Assembly: GCF_051020955.1 (NCBI RefSeq)
Contig: NC_135013.1
Location: 30,937,302-31,001,301, forward strand
Source of the DNA: Megalopta genalis
Taxonomy: Eukaryota; Arthropoda; Insecta; Hymenoptera; Halictidae
Length of the DNA stretch: 64,000 nucleotides
Direction of reading: 5' to 3'
The translations under genes were made by a program, and so were the position numbers. Under the pieces are notes generated by a model. That model was not told where the DNA came from, did not search any database, and saw nothing but the letters and a program-made list of their open reading frames with translations. Of the stretch, positions 10,926 through 23,500 are shown one piece after another; within the stretch, counting starts at the first letter, position 1; each line of letters opens with the position of its first letter.

Positions 10926-13900
10926 ATGGTTATTGTATTATTCCACGTGCTCTATCTTCTCGGGAAGTATGTATACCAAAATTACAAGGTAAACAAACGA
11001 AAATCTATGGACGATGTCGTGACCGACGCAGAGGAAATTTTCGAATTTTCCGAAGCGGATTACATGATGGTAGACCCAGAAGCGCCACAAGATTTCGAGA
11101 CGAGACCAATAAGATTTTTTCCGCCAGCGTACGTGCAAAGATACGTCGCGGTGAGCGACGTGTTAAATAGTTCCAAGTACAATGGAAAATTGCGTAAGGT
11201 ATTTGGTTTCCCATTGTTCTTTCGCGACGATCCGCTTCACATGCGGATTGTACTTTCTTATCTACTACATTCGAAACTCATATATTATGTTACATGACAT
11301 TTGTGTACTGGACGAAGGTCATACTGTGACACAATGAAAGATTTTCGCAAAAAGACTACCTTGTGTTTATTTATAGGTCGTTGATTTCGGCTGCTCGGAA
11401 CTCGGCTTTTTAGTTTATTTAAAGAACACACCTGGTGTGGAGGAAATTTTATGTGTTGATATTGATAGGCAGCTTTTGAATGCCTATCAGGAAAAGGCTG
11501 CACCTTTAAACTCGGAATACATTCACACAAGGTCAACACCATTGGTCATTGAAATATGCGAAGGCAGTGTGACACATAACGACAAAAAACTAGAAAATAC
11601 AGATGCTGTAATTTGCATAGAACTGTGAGTTGTTCTTTAACTCTGACATAGATCTGTAACTTTTGATCTGCGATAGTATTAATAATTATTTCGATCCTCC
11701 AGAATCGAGCATTTATATCCAGACACTTTAAGAGATCTACCCGAAAATATTTTTGGGTTCATTAAGCCAAAGGTAGCAATAATGACAACTCCGAATGCAG
11801 AGTTTAATGTGTTATTTCCACATTTTTCTGGATTCAGGCATCCTGATCACAAATTTGAGTGGACCAGACAACAGTTTCAAGATTGGTAATTACAGATTAT
11901 TTGATCTATCCATAATTTTTTTACTTCTTTAGTACTATTATAGTTTTATCAGTTAAGCTCTTATTTGTAGCACCAATAACTTTATAATTCTTATGAATAG
12001 GGCAAAAAACATTACTTCAAAGTATCCAGACTATGAGGTAACTTTCGATGGCATTTGTAAGGGTCCAGAAGGCAGCGAGCACTTGGGTGCTTGCACTCAG
12101 ATGGCAATATTTCACCGACATAGCGAATATAGAGACGATTATAACCAAAGCGCCACGGATTTGTTCAACAGTGTAGCGATACATGACTATCCAGTGCACG
12201 TAGACAATCGTTCGGATGAACAAAAGATCCTGGACGAGGCCAAATACTATATCGAACGGTTATCGTACCAAGACCCCGATATGGAAGAAGAAGTACCATT
12301 GAGAAGATTATTAGAAATGTTGAAATCGTTCAATATATCAGAGGATACGTTGCGATCGATTTTGGAAGATGCTGGCTATGCGTTCGAAAACCGCGAATCT
12401 GGGCCAACTGTAGTGATACCGCAGCTTACATGGTCAGATTATAGCGGGATGGGTCACTGGTCCATTGAGCAGGAAGATGGTTGGAACACTGAACCCGGTC
12501 CACCTGTGGACTCGAATAGGTACTTGGAAGAGGATTGGAACAATCCGAATTGGGATGAAGAACCAAGCATTGTTATCCCACAGAATAATTCTGTGGTTCA
12601 GGACAATACGTATCTTTTCGATGGAGATAATATAGCATTAGACAGCGGCTTGGACATGAGAAATTCCGCGGCATCGGCGATGTATAGCGAGACTAGTATA
12701 AGAGAGACTCTAGACTCGAGTGTTCGATTTTCTAACAATATGGATCGCATGAGTGTGGACGATATGAACGAACCGATCGATCAGAATGTTTGCCCAGATT
12801 TAAACGTATCGATTATGCTATCAGATTCTTCCACGAGCATGAAATTGAAAGAGGTGAAAGAAGATTTGCCTTTCGTGGACATTAGTTCTTCGAGTATGCA
12901 AGAGAACACTATGCAACAGCTGAACCACATGTTGCACTTCCCAATATGTATGAACACATCGCGCGCATCCACCTCACCCGAACCGTATCTTCTGCAAACC
13001 GTTAAAATGGACCAGCATTTCAAGCACGATAGTCTGTGCAATGAGAGCATGAACGATTGGATGCTGAATAATTCGTTCTGCCAGAGAGATGCGTCTGAGT
13101 ACAATGACCCTGATCACAATAACTTACGTAGCTTACATTTAAATGCGTCGTATGAAGAAAGCGAATTTCCTAGTCCCGAAGATGTAAATAGTAGTAGAAA
13201 TACGAATACAAGTGTTCAAGATGTCTCGAGGGATAATCAGCAGCAGATGAACAGCATGCCATTAGCCAGTTGTTCCTTAGCCGATAATCAACCGCAATTT
13301 ACAAGTTCGCCGAAAGTAGAGGCAAAGGTAAATCCGACGAGCAAGAAGAAGAGATCTTTGAACCTCTATGAGCATACGAACAGTTTACCTAGTACAATAA
13401 AAAAACTTCAATTGATAGGGCTCGAAAGCAATAAGTCGTTAGAGATTAATAGCAAATCTCCGAGAAACAATGAAGATGAAATGGCATCGGAGCAGACTTT
13501 ATTGGCTGATTGCAATAAAAAGGATACTTCCTGCGACACCGCGTTAACCGAGAGCAATGTATTATCGACAACGTCCACGTTGAACGACGGTCAAACAACG
13601 GAAGTGCCACAATCGTCTTGTGATCAGAGATTTCAATTAGTCGATCTAAAATTAATTAAACAAGAGTCCGAAGATGTAAATAGCACAAAAACTACTTGTC
13701 ACAATGCCAAAGACATAAACTTGAAGCCCACCTCTCCGGCTTTGGAAGAAGCTACAGAGGCTGTACAATTCACATCAGTATTAAAAGTCGAGAAACAAGG
13801 TGAGTCTACAGCAGAGGCTAATAAAGATTTGAATATAAACGCTTTAGAGATTACTGAGACTGCGGAGGCAAAGCCATTTTCACCAGAAACGCCGCCGAAT

Positions 13901-14555
13901 AGTTGGTCTCCGGAAGTAATGGACTCTGGATATCCTAATTCAACTTCCGCTCAGGATATGACCCCGGAATACGATTTGTCTAGTATAGCGCAGGATCACA
14001 TATCTGATTCTGAACCGCCTAGTATAGCAGAGGCTCCTAGGCCAGAAGTCCTTGAGATAGTTGAGGTTGTCGAAGTCGAGAATGGCGATCTAGCGAACAA
14101 TAATAGGGATGGAGAGGGCAATAATATGATGGCGGCTCAGTTAAACGAGTTGGTGGACTTGCAACCTTTGATCGACGTTCTTGAAAATGATCGGGAGAAC
14201 GAGAATGATATTTATGCGCTGGAGAATGACTTACCCATTGACGTTGAGATGCAGATCAGAGAACGCAGGGACATTAGATTCCCCGATAGGGCAGGTAGTG
14301 TATCCTTCATGTATTTGAGCTTTACAAGAATTATAATGACGGAGCTAATCTGTATTATCTTTTTAAGGAGGAGACGACAGGTTCAGAAATATGGAACGCG
14401 ACGAAGGTTTCGATAGCAGTTCCACAGATGGTAGCGACTTAGAGAACCACGAGATGGGTGAGGATGATAATAGTGACGAGAATGTGGCCATGGATAGCGA
14501 AAATGCCTCGCACAGTGATAGCGGAAGTGATAGATGGCCAGCTGGTCGCACGTGA
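10926..14555 (+). CDS. Hen1: Hen1 small RNA 2'-O-methyltransferase with long C-terminal tail
   Basis: Exons 10926-11198, 11377-11624, 11703-11885, 12001-14294 and 14368-14555 join in phase to 1061 residues. The catalytic part covers about residues 60-270. The SAM-binding loop is VVDFGCSELGF (92-102). The metal site is ExxEH (E173, E176, H177) plus the histidine at 223 in HPDHKFEWTR. Hen1 adds a 2'-O-methyl group to the 3' end of piRNAs and Ago2-loaded siRNAs, protecting them from tailing and trimming. Residues 1-20 (MVIVLFHVLYLLGKYVYQNY) are hydrophobic and followed by KVNKRK, which resembles a membrane anchor. Residues from about 275 on are acidic, serine/asparagine rich and look disordered, with a KKKR basic patch and an SP/TP-rich block near residue 860. 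Drosophila Hen1 is about 390 residues, so the tail is very long. The start is the first ATG in frame; another start cannot be excluded. Confidence 0.93.
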
Positions 14556-17528
14556 TATTATTGAAATAATGATTGATTACCTAGATTTTTCCACATATCG
14601 CCACCAATACGTTCTACGAGTCTGCGGATAGAAGTATGAAGGTAATTACTTTCTAAACTATGTTTATTACGTTCTATTTTATATTATTGTCACTCCTGAA
14701 TCACAAGAGGTCTTATTCTTTTTAATGATAATAATAAATTATTTCGGGGAAGTTATAAAAGTCCTCGGTCAACGTTAAAAAGGAATTCTATCAAGGGGTG
14801 TTACCTGTACTAACTTAATTTTCAAGTAGTCGTCTTTCAATATTAGAGAATGAAGCAACTTTTGAATGTTGTATTAAGAATGTAGTGTTGTTTTAAAGCG
14901 ATATTAAAAATATCTCATGCTTAATCTGGACTGTGAGAAATATTGTTAGTCTCTGAATTGATTAATGGCCTCTTGTATGTGTTAAGTATTACAATTCTTA
15001 TTTTACTTTTATTTAATTAGGTAACACAATCTGTTCTAAGTTATATTAATTATTTTATGCATTGGTCTTCTTTTTAAAAGGAGTAAAAAGGAACACCCAT
15101 TGCTAGATCCTTACGTCTTAGATTAATAACGTTCAGCGAATTTATTGATATAAACTATTACTTTTTTTACTTTATTATATGTTTGCTATGTACCTTTCTC
15201 GTTGCGGTTGTATTTGTAACTGATCTGTTGATACGTTAGCGTCTTCAGTGGGCGTAAGGCAGTGCTTCAGTACTAGTAATATCTGTACGCTGTTTTATAT
15301 TAATTAAGTAAGGTCTGTTTGTTACCACGTGAAGCCTTTACAATGTGTCGAACTTTAAAAAGAGATATACATATATTTTCGTACAATCTTCAAAGACCTC
15401 CTGTTCCCAACGTTTACTTAAGTACTTATAAGATTTTTAAGACGCTGTTTCACCTGCGTATAGTTTTACAAAAATTTATCGACACGTTACGTTTCCCCTA
15501 TCCCTACACCACTCCCTTTTGCCCCTCTTTGTAAAACCTTTACGATAATTTGTGAACGAGGTTCGCGCCGTGCGTTAAGATCTATCTAAGACTGAAACTC
15601 TGCATATCGTTCCATTTTCACGATACCACAGATTTTGGACAAATAAACTACGAAAACAAAGAACAATAAACGTATCTTCTAAACAAACCGCATCCTCTCA
15701 AAAATCATTTGACTTTACATCTCTTAAATATGTCACTGTGTCTGCGTAGGTATTGTACCAAACGCCAAGATAGACAGATATGGTTTGTTTCTTTATTTCA
15801 ATAATAGTGGAATGACATTACAAGGTGTACAGAGATACATAGGTAGTAATCCTAAATCATTTACATGATCTTTTTAGTAGCTTAACCATATAGATATTAT
15901 TTGTTTTTTTTCACGTTTTCAGTATTTACAGTATAATCCCTTTGTTTTATATAAGATGCAGGACTATTGTTCAGCTACTGTATGAGTCGCTAAAGTGACC
16001 ATAAAACTTTTGTTCTCAATTCTCCTATAGATTTGAACCGACAAAGTATTTGTTGCATATTTCCAAAATGAGAATTCGGTGAAATGAAATAGGATATAAG
16101 GGGTTGTCGTCGCCACGATCATGGCACGATACGTTGAACATCATGTGTATAGTGCTCGATGAAGGGCGATCCGAAAACGAATTGATGTTCCACCGAACAA
16201 AATGGCACTAATCGCTACTCGACGGTCTAACAAATGTGCTTTCGAGCGTTCCGCCGTTTCGCTCTTCGTGTCGTGGAAGCGTGTTCGATCGAATCCTGAT
16301 TCGACTTAGTGCCTTAACATAGAATTTATGGCCTTTCTTGCTTCGCAAAGAGTACTGGAAACAGAGCGCCGCGAATGTAAAAAATAATACACGCGCTCAC
16401 GAGTATTTATCGGAAAGAATAACGCTGGATACGTTTTCACATTACATTACGTTATTTCACTTTACTGTTAACGCTTCATCTACCGGATGTCGGTAAAAAC
16501 AATTATCATTAAGAAAATTTTAGAAGTGAATCCTCAGTTGTGTTCAAAAGCATTTCCTCAAAACGATCACATTCTAAATTAAAGACAAAAAGTACAATCA
16601 CAAGGTTTACATGTGTCCCAATTTCCTGAACTGTGTACTAAAACCACTTCCGGTAGGTAACGTGTTAGCGTACGTATAAAAAGAAATGTAACACCACGAA
16701 ATTGTACCGCAATTCGGTAGCTTAACGGTATTCACGACAGTTCAAAGTTAGCCGTGAAATCGGCAGCCGGTTCGGGTTAAATTAAAAAAAAGAATAAGAA
16801 GAACCTAGTAGCGTTGTACTTTGGAATGTTGTCGTGTCATGGACAGATACAGAGAGAACCGTAAAAAGAAATGCCTCTGCAGCTTGCCGTGCCCGTTAAT
16901 CGGCCGAGTGTACCGTGTTTATGTACAGTGTAGAACCCTATAGCGCCTCTATAGTTCTCATCTTAGACTAGTTTCATACAAAACGCGGTGTGTACTTATC
17001 GCTAACATCTATCATGTAACTTCCATCGTTTCGCCCGTGACCTCACGCCCTACATTCTCCATCGATCGTTCTCATTCTCGCCTCATCAACTACAGCGCAC
17101 CCTAAATTACTCGCGGAACGTCTCGTTGAAGCGCTTCGAGACGGATTTCGAACGGTGTACAAAAAAAAACAGATCCACCTAAAAATGAGTATACTCTAGG
17201 AAAGAAGAGAGTTAACAAACTTGAACAAGTAATATCTCAAAGACCGAATATGTCAGCGTTATCAGGATGACGAAGCTGCCCCCGCTAGAAGCGTGTGTAA
17301 GGAACCCGAGACGAAAACTATAACGTGTCCCGCGTCGGACCAAGCTGAATCTACGTGCGAATCTTGGACGTACGTTGCATATTCGAGTCTGCATCTGGCA
17401 AACAGCTTTTCTCCCATTGATTACGAACAGTTCGCGTTGCCTGCCACGAACAACGACGGGTTACTCCGCTTTTCGTCGTCTCCGTCGTTATTCCGCGGCA
17501 ACGCGTTCGCTTTTTCGTCATCGTCGCA
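14556..17528. other. tail-to-tail 3' UTR region of Hen1 and RABGAP1
   Basis: There is no coding exon here. Possible Hen1 polyadenylation signals (AATAAA) lie at 14733-14738, 15642-15647 and 15665-15670. For RABGAP1 on the minus strand, TTTATT on the plus strand at 15792-15797 gives an AATAAA about 1.7 kb below its stop. If the distal signals are used, the two transcripts end within about 150 bases of each other near 15.7 kb. The sequence is AT-rich and I saw no repeat structure. Confidence 0.4.
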
Positions 17529-20500
17529 TCACACGACCTCCTTATCACGAGCATCGCGATAGCGCGAACGAATCAGGTGATAAACTTCGCCTCCAGGCGC
17601 GCTCTCGCGCCTCAGATCCTTCATCAGAGAAGGATCCTTCATCACCTCCCTTTTGTTCGCCGCTTCCTTAAGCGTCGACAGTGTCTTGCTCAGCCAGGGC
17701 CAACTGTTTCTGGCTGCTTGCAGCTCGGATGCAGTCGCGTGCAGCTGGTGCGTCAAGTCCTACGATCATTAGGATGATTAAACTCACCGTTATGCAGATA
17801 GTTAATATGTTCTGGTTCCGTTTTTTTTACCTGATTTCTACATTCAGCTTCGACATGAGCCAATTTGGTCTGTGCCAACTCCAACTCCAGCTCCCTAACT
17901 CTCTCTTGTACTCTGTGCAAGGTGGGATCTATTCTGTTCTCCAGCGGATGCGAGATGTCCGCTAGCACATTGGAAGACTCCAGCGGGACGCAACTCCTGC
18001 ATTTCTCGCATTTCGACACCATTACCTTTAGAAACAAAGAATCACTAGCTCGTGCAAAAAGTTTCAAGAGATCTAACTACACCGCGAATAGAAAAAAGAA
18101 AGGCGAATTTTCGATTTTACCCGTAGCACGTTAAGGCTGGACTTGGCGGCGTTGTAGTTATCTTCTAGGCGTTGGCAGATCTGAAAGAAGTGTCCGTGGA
18201 TGACACATCTGGCTATTATGATCAAATTGGTATCGTGTACCTGTTTGTATTCAGCAATGATGACGTTGCTCCGCGTGTTCTCCGCGTCCGCCCTCGCCAC
18301 TTCCCTCTGCAGCATTTCCTTCACTTGTGCGAGTTCTGCTTCCAATCGCTGTTTCTCCTCTTCATTCCTCGCCACCGTTCCTCTCAGCTGTTCCACCTCG
18401 TTGCTGTACTCGTCTGCATTCTCTTGGGCCACTGTGCATGTCAGAAGACCCGAGTTAAATTCGCGGTTGCACCGTAAATTCGATAACACGACACAAGTAA
18501 ACGCGACATAGATAAAAGACGATTATTATCTGTATGTTTGTGTTATATTGTAATTAGGCTTCGCTTTGCAATGGAAAAACCGTTGGAATATTCTTACTGG
18601 TCATCAGTGTCTTTCGAACGTGGCTCATGATTCCGCGGAATGCGGAAAACTCTTATGGTCCCGTCGCAACTGGCGGACGCGCGATATCTTCGGAAGCAGA
18701 TATCGATGTCCCACCACGCATTCCCTCTTGTGCGGAACACATACCATAGTCAATTTTAAACTGCTGGCACAGCTGTTAGATAGATACGACGGTTACCTGC
18801 TACAGTTAATAAATGTGCCGATAATGGCCCCTGATAAACGAGAAACCTAAGCGCTGCCAAGTCGTGAACGGAACATTATTGTTGCGTCCTCGAACTTCCA
18901 ACACCTATTCGAATACTTTGTTGTTGCTCATTGTTGTAATTAACGGTGCGAATCACCGTGATCAAGTCAACTTCGAATTACAGAAAGAGAACAATGACGA
19001 TTTTCGCACGGCTATTCTTACGAGTCGATCGATTTTGTTAGTAAAATACAGAAGCTGAAAGCGTTTTATATACGACTCCATACAACTATGCATGCGTCAG
19101 CGACCAAAGCGGGAAACGTAATCGTGGGGCGAAGAGTGTCGGGAAAAGGGTTGAACACAGGTAAATTGATAAAAAACTAATACACGATAATTCTAAACGG
19201 ACGATTTATTTCCAACAAAAGAAATAATAAATAGTTGTCTGTGCATGTACGTTTCACGTACATATGTATAAAAAAAAAAGAAAAGAACAAATCGTTACAA
19301 ACAGTATCCGAAAGCAGCTCGACACTGTCGATTTCAATAACAAAAATAAATATAAATTTCGATACATCTACTCGTGAACAAATTTTGCGCACCGCTTAGC
19401 GAGCGGTGCTTTGTTTAATTTAAAAAAAAAAAAAAAAAGAAAACAAATAAAGAACAAGATCGTGTGGCCGACGACACAATGCTCGCTTCGGTGTCTGCGA
19501 AAATAATGGCCGCACAAGTAAAGCGTAACACAACCAAAAACAACGAATTGGACCCTGTCCTGCGCACGGTGAGTATGCGTAACGTTGCAGCTAATGAGAT
19601 CTCAGCCAACCGTCGTGTCTTTGAAAACGATTTTTTGAATTCGATTATGCATTGGCAAAGATAAAATGCGACGATAAAGATGCCAGTACAAGAGTATGCA
19701 GATTAGTTGAAATCTCATACTCGTGCAGCATTTTATCACCAGACCGACGCTTCTTTATCAAAGCATTGTGCACAACTTGTGCAGTGTCTAACGCCTGAGA
19801 CCGTCTGCATCGAGATCGTGGAAAGTTCTACGAAGCAAAATCAAAATTCGCTCGGTAACGCAGCAAACATTGTCTTTCGTTCCTTCTTAAATAGAATTTT
19901 ATGTCCCGCCGGAGAATTTTGAACGTTTCAGCGTTGAAGATCCTCCAACGAGTTTACCACCACCTGTACCTCTACGACAGAGAGCTAATTGTATTCCGTC
20001 ATTGTTCGTCAGACTAGAAGGAGACGCCCTATGCTTCGTTGTGCAAGCATAATGATCACGTGCATCAATGTGATGTATCTCTGTTTCTCAACCTATTCGA
20101 TACTTGACACGGTTGACGTTCTTCTTAGAGAAAGAAATCGTCAAGACTAGTTTAGAAGTATACGTTAATTAACCTATCCTATTCTTAATAGAAGATCCGA
20201 ATAAATTCTCTTTCGCTCGAGACAAATTTACAACCACCTTATTCTTTGGTTTTTACTAGAACTGTGCAAACCCGCCCGAGTATCAGGAACCCGAAGTTCG
20301 GGACGGGTCGGAAAGAGTCAGGCGGGATCCCGACACGTTTCACTGCTCGATGTCTCGAAATCCCGAGTGTTTTGGGTCCCGAAAGTTTCGGGACTGAGCG
20401 CGATTCTTGGGTGGTCTCGGTCTCTACGCACGAATAGACTATTCCGAGACCACCCGAGAACCAAGTGCAGTATCGAAACTTCCTTCCAAGATCTCGAGCA

Positions 20501-23500
20501 GTGAAATGTATCGGGATCCCAACCGATCGCGCTCGAATTTCTTCGTCCCGTCCTGATCCTGTAACGTCGAGTTCCCGCACATGCACATAGAACAAAATAA
20601 CTGTTCTCTGTAGTGTCAACGATTCATTTTGATCGAGTGTACAGTAGCATTAGTGTGGGTCTGTGTGGTTCAAACATAAAATATGAAGTTACCTTTCAAC
20701 GTCATAAACTCGGCCTCGTACTTCTTCAGTTTCTTTAACGTGACCGAGCAGGCTAACTTCATTACGTAGCGCGAGACTTCTTCGTTTCGACAACGTTTTG
20801 GCAGATGTACCCGAAAGTATTTCAATATACTCTCGAAGTCCAGCTGAAGCAGTTCCTTTTTACATAGCTACGGAAACAGAACCACTTTATCCTTATGACG
20901 CGTCCCAAGCAAATGATAATGCATTATCGAGATAGCATGCGCTTTTCAACACCTTACCATTAACAACGCGAGAGCGACCTGAAACAGCGTGTCGAGTCCT
21001 TGCAGGAGAAACACATCCAGAATATGGAAAACAAGATAAAGTGGAAATCTGGCTGTAAAGAGAGTCAAAAACCATTGTGCGGCGAACATGTGAGTCTCCA
21101 CGCCACGGTCGCAAAAATGTTTATAAAGTTCTGGCAACTGATCCTGAAAAAGCAACGTTGAATTTCATCATTGAATGATCTTTCCAATTGTGTTTTATGC
21201 ATGTGAACCTACCTCTATCAATCTATTAAGCTGATAGAACCTCATGTGAAGATTGTCGAATCTGTCCTTATACAAATCCCTTAGACCGTAGTCGTACATT
21301 AATTTAACTAGAACACAAAAAGCTTGCTCCTCCGGCATCTAGAAGAAATTATGAAGTCATCGCTAGTACATAAAATCTAGTCTCAAAAGCACGACAGCAG
21401 ACTAGCACTTACATGAAGCAGCAAACTAGCAACTAGAAAACTGAGTCCCTGACAGTATCCAACTTCCTCGTCGTACACCGCGTATGCTTTGCTTATTCTG
21501 TACAAAGAGTCCTGTCCGAGGCCGCCGGTCTCTTTGAAAAAATCATGGGCGGGAAACGTTCTGTTGATGTCTCTCAGAATGACGCTCTCGCAACTGCTCT
21601 CCTGTAGATGCATCATGCCGTGTCATTTTCAGCATTTTTTTTACCTCTTGAACAATGAATTTACCTTGGTAATCAAGGTCCTATATCTATCCATCATTTC
21701 TTGCGAGTTGTCGCAGTTGCTTAGACGTTGCCACACTTCTCCGCGCAGAGCTTCCGGTATGCCTTGTCTTGTCAGCTTTACCAGAAGCTTCGGACGTTGT
21801 TCGTTGACTTGCCAACCGTCCAAGACCTCAGCCCAACTTGCTAGCTCGTCCGCGGAGCAGTCCTTGGACACTTCGCCTGTACCACTCAGCATTGGTTCGT
21901 CGCCATCTGCAATGTAGAATTAATAATATGATTTGTGTATCTTCAGCGTATTACAAAAGTTGCTGAATCATCTCTTGATCAACCTGAATCTATTTCTTCC
22001 TTGGGCGTGAGTGTATCGATGCTGGTCAAAGAGGGTGAACGTATCAGTGACGCTAAGTTGAGAGCAAGATTCAATCTGTTTCTGTCTAATTCTCCCGAGG
22101 TCTCTATATTTTGAACTTCATAGTGAACTTCTGCTCCATCCCCGGATATTATCTAGAAGGAAGTCGTTAATACTTGTAGACCTTGTTACCATTTACAGCA
22201 GTAGAAAACTACTCGACTTCTATAATAGGTAACGTCTTACCTCTTTCGAGCTCAGATAGAATTGTTGTACAAGGTTTCGCTTGTTAAAATACCAGAACCT
22301 TTCGTTCTGCGGATACACTTTGACCAACGTTTCTATTATAAATCTAACGGGTTCCCGAATGCCGCGTATCACTAGATCAACGGCAACTGTTATGTAGATC
22401 TTTCCCTCTCTAGGAGTTTCTACGTTTAGAGTTTCCAATGCTGGATCTGCAGGATCCCAGTGTCCACATATGTTGTAACATTGCTTATCTTGTATCAATG
22501 GACCGGCATTCACTTGCTGGTAAGGAAACAGGAAAAATTTATTTAGTCATACAGAAAGAAAATGTGTTGCTAAACTACAAGCTAGTTTTGAAATTACCAT
22601 TTCAAGCAATCTCATGTCGCTGTGCTTAACATTGCGACCAGGACTAACAAGAACTCCGAAGCACCTCTCAACTTCAAGGGTAATCCCTCCCTCTTTACTG
22701 GATACTTGCTGAATACTTAAACACACTTGTTTAGTAACGTTACTCCGTAGTTTGAAGCAATTTCGGTCCTTAGGAACTGTGCTGAAGCTTCCCTTTCCAT
22801 CATCTTCTTTTATTTCCATAGTTACTTCAAAAATAAATACTCGCGAATTGGATTTCTCGCTTCCATTATTGAAACCATTGAAATCGCTTCCAGTTAGAGA
22901 ACTGGTCATGGACCGTGGTATTCTGTGAAATGCTTTAGAAAAGCAAGCGGAAACTTGTCCTACCTAAAACGATTTCAAACATCTTATTCTGATCGAAATA
23001 CGAGAACGTCGCACCCTAAGAAAATAAAATGCTTGGTTGTGCGTCGGGTACAAAGTGCGATCAACATACCGCCTCTGGTATATCACATCGAAAAACATGA
23101 CACTGATAGATGGCAGACTCCAATGTATCCCCATGAGACCAAGTGAAAGCGAAACATGCTGCACATGGTCCGCTACTCTCGCCACGTGCATAAAATAAGA
23201 TGCGTTGCACTTCGTAGTGCGCGATTGGCTGTTGTGTAGCAGCATCATACAAACTGCAGCAAAGAAAGCAGTAACGCATAACGTAACACGGATATAACAA
23301 TACTTTGATAGACATTTGTTTAATAATACATACCCAACAGAACCTTGAGAACTACTAGGCACAGAAACCGATACTTTGATTCCTAGATTAAGGGTCTGTT
23401 CTGCATTTAGTACATTCATGTTTCGCTGTATCTCGCATTCCATTTTTGGTGCATTTATTGTGGTGCTTCCCAAGTATGTTACGCCATTGAAGATAGTACA

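Noticed and set aside
19389..19440. GC hairpin followed by T-rich sequence and an A run, resembling a bacterial terminator or a retrocopy tail
   Set aside because: It lies in a eukaryotic intron, no transcript unit ends there, and no retrotransposed gene body or target duplication is visible.
19464..19569. Exon-like plus-strand frame ending in a good donor (ACG|GTGAGTA) in the RABGAP1 intron
   Set aside because: No recognisable protein, no partner exons, and it is antisense to the host gene.
20239..20619. 126-residue minus-strand frame
   Set aside because: It falls on the foldback element and has no protein similarity.
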